Positions 28,278 to 38,209 of a stretch of 64,000 nucleotides of DNA are shown here, in pieces. The notes below the pieces were generated by a model. The model was given only the letters and a program-made list of their open reading frames with translations. It was not told the DNA's origin and ran no database searches. Both the position numbers and the translations under genes were made by a program. The stretch is from Bacteroidota bacterium (GTDB taxonomy: Bacteria > Bacteroidota > Bacteroidia > Cytophagales > Cytophagaceae): contig JAEYZG010000048.1 in the NCBI GenBank assembly GCA_023428135.1, forward strand, positions 10,307-74,306, written 5' to 3'. Numbering within the stretch: position 1 is the stretch's first letter; each line of letters begins with the position of its first letter.

Positions 28278-30383
28278 TTATTTCGTTACTGCTGCTCCTT
28301 TTACTTTTGCTATAATTGAATCTGCTAAGTTACTTGGAACAAATTCATAATGAGAGAATGTCAATGTTGCTGTTGCACGACCTGAAGAAAGCGTTCTTAG
28401 GTCAGTTATGTAACCGAATAATTCACTTAATGGCACATCAGCTTTTATAACTTGTCCTCCAGCTTTAGTATCCATCCCTTTCATAAGCCCTCTTCTTCTA
28501 TTCAAGTCACCTGTAATTGATCCCATGTATTCATCAGGACAAATTACCTCAACGCTCATAATTGGTTCCATCAACTTAGGACCAGCTTGTTTGGCAGCTT
28601 CTCTGAATCCACCTCTTGCAGCAAGTTCAAATGATAGAGCATCAGAATCGACATCGTGGAAAGATCCATGGAATAATCTAACTCTCATAGCTTCTATTGG
28701 GAAACCGGCTAAAGGTCCATTCTTCATGGCATCGTTAAAGCCTTTCTGAACCGGAGCAATGAATTCTCTTGGTATAACTCCACCAACGATTTCGTTAGCA
28801 AAGTCAAGACCTGTTTTATCATCTAATCTAGGTCCAAGTTCAAAATTAATGTCGGCAAATTTACCTTTACCTCCTGTTTGCTTCTTGTAGACCTCTCTGT
28901 GTTCAAAGTTCTTAGTAAGAGCTTCTTTGTAAGCAACCTGAGGTGCACCCTGGTTAATCTCAACTTTAAACTCCCTTTTCATCCTATCAATGATAATCTC
29001 CAAGTGAAGTTCTCCCATTCCTCTAAGAATCGTCTGACCAGTTTCCTGATCCGTAGACACATGCAAAGTAGGATCTTCTTCAACAAGTTTAGCTATAGCC
29101 ATACCCATTTTATCAACATCAGCCTGAGTTTTTGGCTCAATAGCATAACCGATAACAGGGTCAGGGAAAGTCATTGATTCTAGAACAATTTTCGCTTTCT
29201 CGTCGCAAAGAGTATCTCCTGTCTTTATATCTTTAAAACCGACAACCGCTCCGATATCTCCTGCGTGTAAACGTTCTATTTGATTTTGCTTATTAGCGTG
29301 CATTTGGAATACACGTGAAATACGCTCTTTACTTCCAGATCTAGAGTTAAAAACATAAGATCCAGACTCTAGTACTCCGGAATAAGCTCTAATGAAGCAC
29401 AAACGACCTACATAAGGGTCTGTGGCAATTTTAAATGCAAGAGCAGTGAAAGGCTCTTTTTCATCTGGCTTACGTGAAATTTCATCTCCTGTATCAGGAT
29501 CTGTTCCTTTTATACTTTCTTTATCAAGTGGAGAAGGTAGAAGGGCCATTACATAATCCAACATTGTTTGCACACCTTTATTTTTAAAAGATGATCCACA
29601 AACCATTGGGACTACTTTCATAGCAATGACAGCTTTTCTCAATGCAGTAAGAATTTCTTCTTCTGTGATAGTAGATGGATCATCGAAATATTTCTCCATG
29701 ATCTTTTCATCAAACTCTGCAACTGCTTCTAGTAGTTTCTCTCTATACTCTTTAGCTTCCTCCTCCAAATCTGCAGGAATAGGAACTTCAGTAAATGTCA
29801 TTCCTTTATCATGCTCATTCCACTGAATACCACGGAAATTTACAAGATCAACTACGCCTCTGAATGTTTCTTCGGAACCAATTGGCAACTGAAGTGGCAA
29901 TGCATGACTACCTAAAATTTCTTTAACTTGCTTGCAAACATTAAGAAAATCTGCACCAGCTCTATCCATTTTGTTTACAAAACCGATACGCGGTACATTA
30001 TAGTTGTTTGCTAAACGCCAGTTAGTTTCAGATTGAGGTTCTACACCATCAACTGCGCTAAATAAAAACACTAAACCGTCTAAAACACGAAGAGAACGGT
30101 TTACCTCAACGGTAAAGTCTACGTGACCCGGTGTATCAATAACGTTTACATGATATTTCTCACCTTTGTAATTCCAGTTTACTGTTGTAGCAGCAGAAGT
30201 AATCGTGATACCTCTTTCCTGCTCCTGAGCCATCCAGTCCATCGTAGCCGCGCCATCATGCACCTCTCCCAATTTGTGGCTCACACCCGCATAGTAAAGT
30301 ATACGCTCACTTGTTGTGGTTTTACCAGCATCAATGTGAGCAGCTATACCTATATTTCTTGTATATTTTAAATCGCGTGCCAT
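28278..30383 (-). CDS. fusA: elongation factor G
   Basis: A 701-residue translocase GTPase. The G domain has [17 protein letters not shown] (P loop), the switch region with [32 protein letters not shown], and [10 protein letters not shown] (NKxD). Domains II to V follow, including the domain IV tip near [16 protein letters not shown] and the domain [15 protein letters not shown] loop. Length is normal. No tuf gene follows it, unlike the E. coli str operon. Confidence 0.98.
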   Translation of the reverse strand: MARDLKYTRNIGIAAHIDAGKTTTSERILYYAGVSHKLGEVHDGAATMDWMAQEQERGITITSAATTVNWNYKGEKYHVNVIDTPGHVDFTVEVNRSLRVLDGLVFLFSAVDGVEPQSETNWRLANNYNVPRIGFVNKMDRAGADFLNVCKQVKEILGSHALPLQLPIGSEETFRGVVDLVNFRGIQWNEHDKGMTFTEVPIPADLEEEAKEYREKLLEAVAEFDEKIMEKYFDDPSTITEEEILTALRKAVIAMKVVPMVCGSSFKNKGVQTMLDYVMALLPSPLDKESIKGTDPDTGDEISRKPDEKEPFTALAFKIATDPYVGRLCFIRAYSGVLESGSYVFNSRSGSKERISRVFQMHANKQNQIERLHAGDIGAVVGFKDIKTGDTLCDEKAKIVLESMTFPDPVIGYAIEPKTQADVDKMGMAIAKLVEEDPTLHVSTDQETGQTILRGMGELHLEIIIDRMKREFKVEINQGAPQVAYKEALTKNFEHREVYKKQTGGKGKFADINFELGPRLDDKTGLDFANEIVGGVIPREFIAPVQKGFNDAMKNGPLAGFPIEAMRVRLFHGSFHDVDSDALSFELAARGGFREAAKQAGPKLMEPIMSVEVICPDEYMGSITGDLNRRRGLMKGMDTKAGGQVIKADVPLSELFGYITDLRTLSSGRATATLTFSHYEFVPSNLADSIIAKVKGAAVTK

Positions 30384-30399
30384 TAATTTCTATAGAAAA

Positions 30400-30867
30400 T
30401 TATATTCTGAAATGTGAAAATGCTCTGTTCGCTTCAGCCATTCTATGGGTATCATCTTTCTTCTTCACAGCAGCTCCCTCACCTTTAGACGCAGCGATTA
30501 TTTCACCTGCCAAACGCTCAGTCATTGTTTTTTCGCCTCTTCCTCTGGCATACTGAATAAGCCATTTCATACCTAAAGCTGCCTTTCTTTCTGGTCTTAC
30601 TTCAGTAGGAACCTGGAAAGTAGCACCACCAACTCGACGGCTCTTTACTTCAACATGTGGACTTACATTATTTAATGCTTTTCTCCAGACTTCCAGTCCG
30701 TTTTCCTTGGTTCTGTTCTCTACTAAGTCACATGCAGAATAAAAAATATCATATGCGATACTTTTCTTTCCATCATACATCAAAGAGTTCACAAATTTAG
30801 TTACCAATGTATCCCTGAACTTAGGGTCAGGCAGAAGGTATCTCTTTTTAGGTTTAGCCTTTCTCAT
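30400..30867 (-). CDS. rpsG: 30S ribosomal protein S7
   Basis: A 155-residue head-nucleating protein. It begins [20 protein letters not shown], with the S7 signature [20 protein letters not shown], and ends in [11 protein letters not shown]. Six bases after rpsL and 16 before fusA, in canonical str order. Confidence 0.98.
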   Translation of the reverse strand: MRKAKPKKRYLLPDPKFRDTLVTKFVNSLMYDGKKSIAYDIFYSACDLVENRTKENGLEVWRKALNNVSPHVEVKSRRVGGATFQVPTEVRPERKAALGMKWLIQYARGRGEKTMTERLAGEIIAASKGEGAAVKKKDDTHRMAEANRAFSHFRI

Positions 30868-30873
30868 AACGAA

Positions 30874-31290
30874 TTATTTCTTTTTACCTTTTGCAGCAGG
30901 TGTTTTTGCAGCAGCACCTGGCTTAGGTCTTTTAGCACCGTATTTTGATCTTGATTGTAATCTTCCGTTTACACCTGCGGTATCAAGGGCTCCTCTTACA
31001 ATGTGGTATCTTACACCTGGTAAGTCTTTTACCCTTCCGCCTCTGATTAGCACTATTGAGTGCTCTTGCAGATTATGACCTTCTCCCGGAATATAAGCGT
31101 TAACTTCCTTTCCGTTAGTCAACCTTACCCTGGCAACCTTTCTCATTGCTGAGTTTGGCTTCTTTGGAGTGGTGGTGTACACCCTTGTACATACTCCTCT
31201 TCTTTGTGGACAGGAATCCAACGCGGGAGATTTAGAGTTAGAGGTCAGTTTCTCTCTACCTTTTCTTACTAATTGTTGTATAGTAGGCAT
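30874..31290 (-). CDS. rpsL: 30S ribosomal protein S12
   Basis: A 138-residue decoding-centre protein. It begins [20 protein letters not shown] and has [20 protein letters not shown] (the position-43-like Lys of streptomycin resistance is a wild-type Lys in TPKKPNS) and [18 protein letters not shown] Lys/Ala/Pro tail extends the C-terminus. First gene of the str unit. Confidence 0.98.
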   Translation of the reverse strand: MPTIQQLVRKGREKLTSNSKSPALDSCPQRRGVCTRVYTTTPKKPNSAMRKVARVRLTNGKEVNAYIPGEGHNLQEHSIVLIRGGRVKDLPGVRYHIVRGALDTAGVNGRLQSRSKYGAKRPKPGAAAKTPAAKGKKK

Positions 31291-31331
31291 TTACTTAAAA
31301 AGAATTAAATCCCTTATTTTTTTTGGAAGGG

Positions 31332-31362
31332 CAAAGATACGGAAATTAGAATCTTTTGCAAA
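31332..31362 (-). promoter_or_regulatory. promoter of the rpsL-rpsG-fusA-rpsJ unit
   Basis: On the minus strand, TTTG (31362-31359), 19 bases, then TATCTTTG (31339-31332), a full consensus match. RNA would start near 31325, about 35 bases upstream of the rpsL ATG. Confidence 0.75.
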
Positions 31363-31479
31363 AACTATATTTTATATTTTTTTAAAAAATTGTTTTATAA
31401 CACACAAAAAAAACATAAAACATTAATTATCAGACACAAATAACAAATTATAACCCTATTTATAAATAAAATTTATTTT

Positions 31480-34400
31480 TTATTCAACTCCAACCATAAT
31501 AAACGCCCCCCAATAGATCGGATCTTTATATTTCTCCTTAATTAATCTCTTAGCTTCCAAAAATGATTTTCTTTTAGCACCTGTAGCAAGCCATTTATCA
31601 TAAAAAATAGTCATAAGCTCTTTGGTTACATTATCTGAAACTTTAAATAAGCTCATTATCACGGAATTTGCCCCAGCAATCAAAAAGGCTCTTTGTAAAC
31701 CACACACTCCTTCTCCTAATTGAACCTTACCAACTCCTGTTTCACAAGCACTCAATACTACTAATTCCGTATGATCCAGATACAAGTTCATAGCTTCATA
31801 GGCTGTTAATATTCCATCTTCCGAATTCAACTCATATATATTATTTTTGGCAAGTATTGCTCCTCCATTTTTTAACAGTAACCCTGATCTTAATAATGGA
31901 TTTTGTAGATTTTTGTCTGAAAGCCCTTCATTATAAGCTGGCTCAATATCCTCCATAAAAAAACCGTGAGTTGCTATATGAAATACTTTTGGATCTTTAA
32001 TAGATTTCAAATTGCTTTCCGTGGCTTGATTATTTAAGTAGATTTCTGTTTCCCACCCGTTTTTAATCATTAAATCATTGAGATGTTTTACCTCTCCCTC
32101 TGCCCCAGGGAGCTGAGGGATTTTTTTTCTCTCAATCAAGCTAAGGGATGTCCTAAAATAAATGGAATCTTTAGTCTCGCCGTTTCTATCAACAGATTCT
32201 TCATAATATGTAGGATTGCCAAACAATTTGATTTTGTTTGCTGCTGTAGGTTTAGCTTTATCTTTTTTGGGGACTTTTAAATTAAGGAGATCCTTGGTAT
32301 TACTGACAAGAACAATATCATATTGGTTCAGAAGATAGTTCTTATCAGGACCACATATTGTTTCTATATTAATCTGGTTATAAACCCCATCTCCAGAAAT
32401 AAAGACTGTCGCATTTTGTTTAATTAAATTATTGAATGGTTTCCAGAACTTTTCATAGGAAAACTGATCTTCAACATTAAGCTTAATACAATTTCTGTAA
32501 TAGTTTAGATATTTATTCTCAAGTTCATTTCCATTCGGTATCAATACCAGTTCCGGAGCTTTTGAATTTTCATTGATAACAAGACCTGCATAAAGGACCG
32601 AATCAGAAAATTTTTTATCGAAGTACCTGAATCTGATTATTTCTACTGCATATTCATTGGGTTTCAAAGCTGCTTTAACTTGTTTCCAGTTGGCATCAGA
32701 CTTTTCATAATTCGCAAGAAAGGATTCAGATTTTTCACTCAGATCTTTTTCAAGAATTTCAATTTCTTTTTCCAAGAGCTTTACATCAATGTTATTTTCC
32801 TTCTGCTGTTCTACATCCATGGATAACGCAGATGTCAGGAATTCTCTTTTATCTATCCAACTCTCATATTTTTTTATAAGTTCTGGATTATTGCTACTCA
32901 GAATCCTTTCTTTAACCTTAATTGATGAGTTCAACAAAATTGCTTTTGTTTTAAGGCTGAAGTCATAGACATTTTGAAGCAATTCGGGATTTTCCTTTGA
33001 TAATTTAATAGCAAGCGTATTATAAAACTCAAAGTCATCTTTAATCAGATTCCAGAATTTATTCTTTTCCCTGTCACTTAGAGATGGAAAGTATTTTTTT
33101 ATAAATTTTAAATCAGCAACAGTTGTCTCATCAAGACATTTTATCGCGGCTTTGAAATCATTTAAAATAAATGCCATCTGGCCTTCTTTACTGAGAGCTT
33201 TTATGTAATAAGGATGTTGGGAATCAAATATCTTAGCATAAAGGTTCTTACTATCTTCAAAGGATTTCCTGGCCTCTATGTACTTTTCTTCTTTAGAAAA
33301 GAATATTCCTTTCATATATGCAGCTTCTGCTGAATGAATATTGGCATTTCCAAGTTTCGCAATCCATATAGCATTGCCTTTGTTGAGACTATCTTCTGCA
33401 GATTTAGTCTTTCCATTTTCAATATAAAACATTGACAAATTTTTCAATATTTCTGCATAATGGAGGTTGTCACTGCCAAGGCAAGAATTGATTATGAAAG
33501 CTGCTTCCGTATAAAGTCTCTCTGATTCTGGATCATGAGGGTTGTTATAAAATTTCACAATAGCCAGTTCATTCAGTGTTGAAGCTATCTCTATATGGTT
33601 ATGACCATAGTGGAGCGACTGAATGGATAAAGCTTTGTTTCCTGCATCTTCTGCCTTATCATAATCTCCTATAGCTGTATATGTCTTTGCTAGTAGCTTG
33701 ATACTCTTTGAATGAATGACAGAGTTTGATCCAAATATTTCTTCACTTATTGCATATGCTCTTCTGGCCAGTTTTTCAGCTTTGTTATAATCTCCTGTAA
33801 TGAGGTAAAGGTTACAGAGCTGGCTCAAAGGACTAATGAGGCTGCGGTGTTTGGTGCCGAATTTACCTTCTCTCATTTTTATCATTTCCAAAAGCGATTT
33901 TTCCGTTGAGGCATACTTTCCTGTAAGGATATTCAAGTTTATAAGTTCTTCTGCAACTGTTGAAACCTTTTCATTTTCATTAGCATTCTTAAGTATCTTT
34001 ATTGCTTTCTTAACTGTTCTCTCTGCCTCCCTAAATTTCCCCTGGACAATGTAAAATCTTGATAATGTTTCCAGACCATGTGCAAAATCAATGTTTTGTT
34101 CCCTGTTTTTTTGGGTATTATAAAAAGCAAGAGATTTATTTATATTTTCCTCAGCTTCACTGTATTTACCAAGTACAATTTGCATAGATGCCAATTTATC
34201 CAGAGCTACAGCATAATAATCTGAAGAATTCCCATAGAATTTTTCAACCTCATTTTTGGTCTGTTGCAATGTTGTCAGTGCTTCAGGGTATTTGTCAATA
34301 TACTGAAGTAATGTAGCCTGGCTATACAATCCTTCCATATACTGGACATTATGGTGAGGGACTTCCAATGCCAAAATACCATTAAGGCTTACGGAGAATA

Positions 34401-35712
34401 TCCTTTCAGCTTTTGACAATTGGGAGCCATAATTAATAATATACTTAGCCTCTTCTACAAGTCCCAGATGATACTTGGGTGCCAGTTTTCCATAAGCCTT
34501 AAGATTTAATTCTGAAATTTCCTTAAGAGTCAATTCTGCAGCTATAAATTCTTCATTTTCAATCTGAGACTTGTAGAGAGTGCTTAATACAGTTGCTCTC
34601 TCGATATGATCAAGAGGGAAGAAGTTTTTCTCTTTCAGTACAGATTGCAACTTAGACTGAGCTTTATGGTAATCTTTTTCCTTGAAAAAGCGATCTGCGA
34701 TAATCAGTTGGGTTTTGCCATAAGCATAATTCTCCTTTCCATAGTACCTCTTGATTCGTGCTTCAAGTTGTTTTTCTCTTTTACTCGCTTTTCTCGGATG
34801 GCCTGCTTTCCTCAGAGCCGGAATTAATTTTTCATAGTAGACTATTGCTGGCTTACTATGAACTTTATATTTTACATCCCTACTTTTGTAGGAGATTTTT
34901 ACAGCCTTTGAAAATTTTACCCCTGCTTTTGACGCTTCTCTTCTATTCTCATAAATCATTCCTTTTAAATACAGTGCTTTCGAATATTCAATTCGCTTTT
35001 TTCCGATATTGGATGAGATCCATTTTATATTTGAGGTAACTAAAGAGTCTGCATATTTTAAATCAGAATTATTTAACTTTATTTCAATCAGTAGATTTAT
35101 GGCTCTTGCCAGATCCGATTTTTTTTCACGTAATTCTTTAGCACGTGATTTTTTTGAATGATCGTCCAATATTTCTTTGCGAACTTTTACCAGATCCGCA
35201 GAAGACTGTTCTGCTCGCTTGTAATACCCCATTCGAAATAGGATAAGAATTTCCTTTTCCTGCAGATTGGCCTTGAGCAGAAGAAGGTTGGTTTTATATG
35301 CTAATTGTTTTGCATCTTCCAGTAACATTGAAGCCTTATAATATTCTCCATATTCCATGTATGCAACACTGCCCTCAAGACAAGTGGAAATATACAAGAG
35401 AGTGTCTCTACGATCTGCTTTTGACAACCTTGCTGCTCCTTCCTCTATGTGTAGTTTATATTCTTCAAATCTGCAAAGCGCATCATATATTTTGGCAAGC
35501 TTAAAATTTACCCTGGCTATGTTCAATAAGTCTTGCGAATTCTCCAGGGATTTTGTCAGAAGGTTTTTAGCCTTTAATAGTGCCTGTTTATAATCACCCC
35601 TGTTGTAATCTTTATCGATTTTTAATAATGCATCATCATGATTATCTGCTGCTAAAGAAATTGAACAATAAATAAAAAATGTAAAACCGAAAAGAGGGAG
35701 GAACTTTCTCAT
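31480..35712 (-). CDS. exported TPR-CHAT protein (caspase-like)
   Basis: A 1410-residue protein with a signal peptide (MRKFLPLFGFTFFIYCSISLA), then about 900 residues of tetratricopeptide-type helical repeats (visible as AEKLARRAYAISEEIFG, AEDAGNKALSIQSLHYG). A coiled-coil region follows, then a C-terminal CHAT domain. The CHAT dyad is intact: His in FHIATHGFF (about residue 1249) and Cys in VVLSACETGVG (about 1323). CHAT proteases belong to the caspase/separase clan and cleave partner proteins when triggered through the TPR array. Export to the periplasm is unusual for intracellular CHAT defence proteins. No partner effector is adjacent. The long monocistronic gene lies upstream of the ribosomal str unit. 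Confidence 0.88.
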   Translation of the reverse strand: MRKFLPLFGFTFFIYCSISLAADNHDDALLKIDKDYNRGDYKQALLKAKNLLTKSLENSQDLLNIARVNFKLAKIYDALCRFEEYKLHIEEGAARLSKADRRDTLLYISTCLEGSVAYMEYGEYYKASMLLEDAKQLAYKTNLLLLKANLQEKEILILFRMGYYKRAEQSSADLVKVRKEILDDHSKKSRAKELREKKSDLARAINLLIEIKLNNSDLKYADSLVTSNIKWISSNIGKKRIEYSKALYLKGMIYENRREASKAGVKFSKAVKISYKSRDVKYKVHSKPAIVYYEKLIPALRKAGHPRKASKREKQLEARIKRYYGKENYAYGKTQLIIADRFFKEKDYHKAQSKLQSVLKEKNFFPLDHIERATVLSTLYKSQIENEEFIAAELTLKEISELNLKAYGKLAPKYHLGLVEEAKYIINYGSQLSKAERIFSVSLNGILALEVPHHNVQYMEGLYSQATLLQYIDKYPEALTTLQQTKNEVEKFYGNSSDYYAVALDKLASMQIVLGKYSEAEENINKSLAFYNTQKNREQNIDFAHGLETLSRFYIVQGKFREAERTVKKAIKILKNANENEKVSTVAEELINLNILTGKYASTEKSLLEMIKMREGKFGTKHRSLISPLSQLCNLYLITGDYNKAEKLARRAYAISEEIFGSNSVIHSKSIKLLAKTYTAIGDYDKAEDAGNKALSIQSLHYGHNHIEIASTLNELAIVKFYNNPHDPESERLYTEAAFIINSCLGSDNLHYAEILKNLSMFYIENGKTKSAEDSLNKGNAIWIAKLGNANIHSAEAAYMKGIFFSKEEKYIEARKSFEDSKNLYAKIFDSQHPYYIKALSKEGQMAFILNDFKAAIKCLDETTVADLKFIKKYFPSLSDREKNKFWNLIKDDFEFYNTLAIKLSKENPELLQNVYDFSLKTKAILLNSSIKVKERILSSNNPELIKKYESWIDKREFLTSALSMDVEQQKENNIDVKLLEKEIEILEKDLSEKSESFLANYEKSDANWKQVKAALKPNEYAVEIIRFRYFDKKFSDSVLYAGLVINENSKAPELVLIPNGNELENKYLNYYRNCIKLNVEDQFSYEKFWKPFNNLIKQNATVFISGDGVYNQINIETICGPDKNYLLNQYDIVLVSNTKDLLNLKVPKKDKAKPTAANKIKLFGNPTYYEESVDRNGETKDSIYFRTSLSLIERKKIPQLPGAEGEVKHLNDLMIKNGWETEIYLNNQATESNLKSIKDPKVFHIATHGFFMEDIEPAYNEGLSDKNLQNPLLRSGLLLKNGGAILAKNNIYELNSEDGILTAYEAMNLYLDHTELVVLSACETGVGKVQLGEGVCGLQRAFLIAGANSVIMSLFKVSDNVTKELMTIFYDKWLATGAKRKSFLEAKRLIKEKYKDPIYWGAFIMVGVE

Positions 35713-35800
35713 AAATGAGTAGAATCAAATACTAATTAACTATTAAAACTTATGCATATTAACCTACGCAAAAAAGGCGTTCGGAGTCTAAAAACATTAA

Positions 35801-36928
35801 TTAACTGCGCGAAATTGTCTTTATTACCATTTCAGCGATAAATTGAATTTCTTCTTTCTTCAAGGCTGAACCTGAAGGAAGGCATAATCCATTCAAAAAA
35901 AGTGATTCTGAAAATCGATCTCCGTAATATGGAAATTTACTAAAAATAGGTTGAGTATGTAATGGCTTCCAAACATGCCTTGATTCAATATTTAATGATT
36001 CAAGGTCAGTCATAATTTTATCTCGCACACTAGTATCCCCATCTATATATAGAACTGATAACCATCTATTTGAAAAACTATTTTCTATTTCAGACTGAAA
36101 TTTAAATTTGCCAGAAGGCTCCAAAAGTTTTTTATAGGCTTCAAAATTTTCTCTCCTGGTCCGTATCCTATCCTCAATAACTTCTAGTTGTCCTCTTCCT
36201 ACACCGGCAAGTACGTTACTCATCCTATAATTATACCCAACATCTTTATGAAGGTAATATTTCACATTTTCACGAGCCTGAGAAGCTAGATATTTAGCTG
36301 TATGATAGATATTCTGGTCAGCGGTTATAAGAGCCCCTCCTCCAGATGTTGTGATTATTTTATTTCCATTAAAAGAATAAATTCCAATATCTCCAATTGT
36401 ACCAGTCATCTTGTTTGAGCAAATCGACCCTAGTGATTCTGCGGCATCTTCTATAACAGGGATCTTAAAATGTCTTGATATTGACATGATCTCCTCCATT
36501 TTTGCCGGATTTCCGAACAAGTGAACAGGAATTATAGCTTTGATTTTTTTACCCTTTTTTAATCGTTCTTTGATTGCAATTTCCAGAAATTCAGGAGACA
36601 TGTTCCAAGTGCTTTGTTCACTCTCTACAAATACCGGAGTGGCATTACAATACAAAATTGGATTTGCTGTTGCAGAAAAAGTCAATGTTGAACAAATTAC
36701 TTCATCTCCTTCAGAAACATTTAATGCCATCAAAGCAAGATGCAAAGCTGAAGTCCCCGAATTGACAGCTAATGTAAAAGGTATGTTGCAATATGAGGCT
36801 AAACTGTTTTCAAACGATTCAATATTTTCTCCACTTGTAGTAATCCAGTTTTTTTCAAATGCCTCTTTGATATATTTCTCCTCCGCTCCACTCATATGAG
36901 GGGGAGAAAGGTAAATTCTTTTATTCAT
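35801..36928 (-). CDS. DegT/DnrJ/EryC1 family PLP aminotransferase, PglE-like
   Basis: A 375-residue sugar aminotransferase that would convert a UDP-4-keto-6-deoxy-sugar into the 4-amino sugar. Landmarks are NSGTSALHLAL (phosphate-binding), the VIEDAAESLGS motif with its PLP-ring Asp, and the Schiff-base Lys in SFNGNKIITTSGGG. The C-terminal domain shows GYNYRMSNVLAGVGRGQLE. Together with the acetyltransferase and phosphoglycosyl transferase immediately upstream it forms a PglC-PglD-PglE-like set for a bacillosamine-type sugar. The 4,6-dehydratase (PglF) is not in the window. Substrate is inferred. Confidence 0.85.
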   Translation of the reverse strand: MNKRIYLSPPHMSGAEEKYIKEAFEKNWITTSGENIESFENSLASYCNIPFTLAVNSGTSALHLALMALNVSEGDEVICSTLTFSATANPILYCNATPVFVESEQSTWNMSPEFLEIAIKERLKKGKKIKAIIPVHLFGNPAKMEEIMSISRHFKIPVIEDAAESLGSICSNKMTGTIGDIGIYSFNGNKIITTSGGGALITADQNIYHTAKYLASQARENVKYYLHKDVGYNYRMSNVLAGVGRGQLEVIEDRIRTRRENFEAYKKLLEPSGKFKFQSEIENSFSNRWLSVLYIDGDTSVRDKIMTDLESLNIESRHVWKPLHTQPIFSKFPYYGDRFSESLFLNGLCLPSGSALKKEEIQFIAEMVIKTISRS

Positions 36929-36940
36929 TCAAATGGTTAT

Positions 36941-37552
36941 TCAGACAGTTTTCACCAGAGATTTAATAAGCCTGCCTGGCACCCCGGCAATTAGAGAATA
37001 ATCAGGCACATTTTCAGTAACAACTGTGCCGGCAGCAATTACCGACCATTTTCCTATTTTAATTCCTGGTACTACAATAGCCCCCGCACCAACTAATACC
37101 CCCTCTCCTATTTCTGTATCTCCGCATAATATCGCACCCGGAGCTATGTGAACATAGTCTGATATTTTACTGTCGTGATCAATATTGGCTCCTGTATTTA
37201 TAATACAATGCTTTCCAATCTGAGTTCCGGCCTGAATAATTGCCCCCTGCATAACAGCAGTTCCCTTTTCCAGAGCTGCATATTGGGAAATAATTGCTGT
37301 TTGATGGTGAATTGGGTTTGAAAACTTATGAACAACCTTTTCCGCTACTGTTTTTCTCGTCAGATTGTCTCCTATAGAGATTAGAATTTTGTCATAAATG
37401 TTAAACTCAGAATTATAAGGACCAATGACAGGAGTGTCTTCCAGCTTAACTGACTTACTGAAATCGTCAAAGATAAAGAATACTTCATCCCCTATCGATT
37501 TTACACATTCCCTTATTACTTTAGCATGGCCACCAGCGCCGTATAACAACAT
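36941..37552 (-). CDS. sugar O/N-acetyltransferase, PglD/NeuD-like
   Basis: A 203-residue protein with a Rossmann-like N-domain (MLLYGAGGHAKVIREC) and a C-terminal left-handed beta helix made of hexapeptide repeats (GKHCIINTGANIDHDSKISD, GEGVLVGAGAIVVPGIKIGK). The catalytic His is probably that in NIDHD, as in PglD. It would acetylate the 4-amino group made by the neighbour at 35801 with acetyl-CoA. It starts one base after the stop of the upstream transferase gene, so the three are one operon. Confidence 0.85.
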   Translation of the reverse strand: MLLYGAGGHAKVIRECVKSIGDEVFFIFDDFSKSVKLEDTPVIGPYNSEFNIYDKILISIGDNLTRKTVAEKVVHKFSNPIHHQTAIISQYAALEKGTAVMQGAIIQAGTQIGKHCIINTGANIDHDSKISDYVHIAPGAILCGDTEIGEGVLVGAGAIVVPGIKIGKWSVIAAGTVVTENVPDYSLIAGVPGRLIKSLVKTV

Positions 37553-37553
37553 G

Positions 37554-38138
37554 TTAATTTCCTTTAAATTTTTCTACAAAATTACCTGAACTATTATTAA
37601 TACCTGCTCCTGAAAATACTTGTTTAATTGAAAGTATCAATATTTTCAAATCTAAGAACATGGAACAATTATTTACATAATATAAATCAAAATCAAATTT
37701 CGTATTCCATGAAATTGCATTTCGTCCATTTATCTGAGCCCAACCCGTCATTCCAGGTTTTACATTATGTCTCTTCGCTTGTTCCTCATTGTACAATGGA
37801 AGATATTCTGTCAATAAAGGGCGAGGCCCAACAAAGCTCATATCACCTTTGAGGATATTTATTAACTGAGGTAATTCATCCAAACTTGTTTTCCTTAAAA
37901 ATTTACCATAGAAAGTCAATTCGGATTGACCAAATGGAGAACCGTTCCTCATCGTTCTGAATTTAATTATTTTAAATTTGTCTCCTCTGAATCCGATTCT
38001 TTCCTGAATAAAAAAAACCGGTCTTTCAGAAAAAATTAAAATAAAGAGTGTAATAAGGACTATCAGTGGAAATAATGCCACTATGGCCAAAGAGGCAAAA
38101 AGAAAATCAAAAATGGGTTTTACAATCCTTCGATACAT
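37554..38138 (-). CDS. bacterial sugar transferase (phosphoglycosyl transferase), PglC-like
   Basis: A 194-residue monotopic transferase that attaches the first sugar-phosphate to undecaprenyl phosphate at the inner membrane. It has an N-terminal membrane helix (about residues 10-34) and the PGT core KIIKFRTMRNG, RKTSLDELPQLINIL, DMSFVGPRPLL and KPGMTGWAQINGRN. The catalytic Asp-Glu pair is that of SLDELPQ. Short length matches PglC rather than the long WbaP type. First gene of the operon, with a -7 box in the 38175-38195 palindrome. Confidence 0.88.
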   Translation of the reverse strand: MYRRIVKPIFDFLFASLAIVALFPLIVLITLFILIFSERPVFFIQERIGFRGDKFKIIKFRTMRNGSPFGQSELTFYGKFLRKTSLDELPQLINILKGDMSFVGPRPLLTEYLPLYNEEQAKRHNVKPGMTGWAQINGRNAISWNTKFDFDLYYVNNCSMFLDLKILILSIKQVFSGAGINNSSGNFVEKFKGN

Positions 38139-38174
38139 TGCTTTTGGAGTCTTACGAATTTTAAAGCCTTTTTT

Positions 38175-38195
38175 CTATTTTTGTTTCAAAAATAG
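38175..38195. promoter_or_regulatory. back-to-back -7 boxes forming a 21-bp palindrome
   Basis: Arms CTATTTTTG (38175-38183) and CAAAAATAG (38187-38195) with TTT between. Each arm contains TATTTTTG read outward, so one serves ispE (plus) and the other the PglC-like operon (minus). No good -33 box was found on either side. The palindrome might also bind a dimeric regulator. Confidence 0.45.
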
Positions 38196-38209
38196 CTTCT
38201 ATTTAATTA

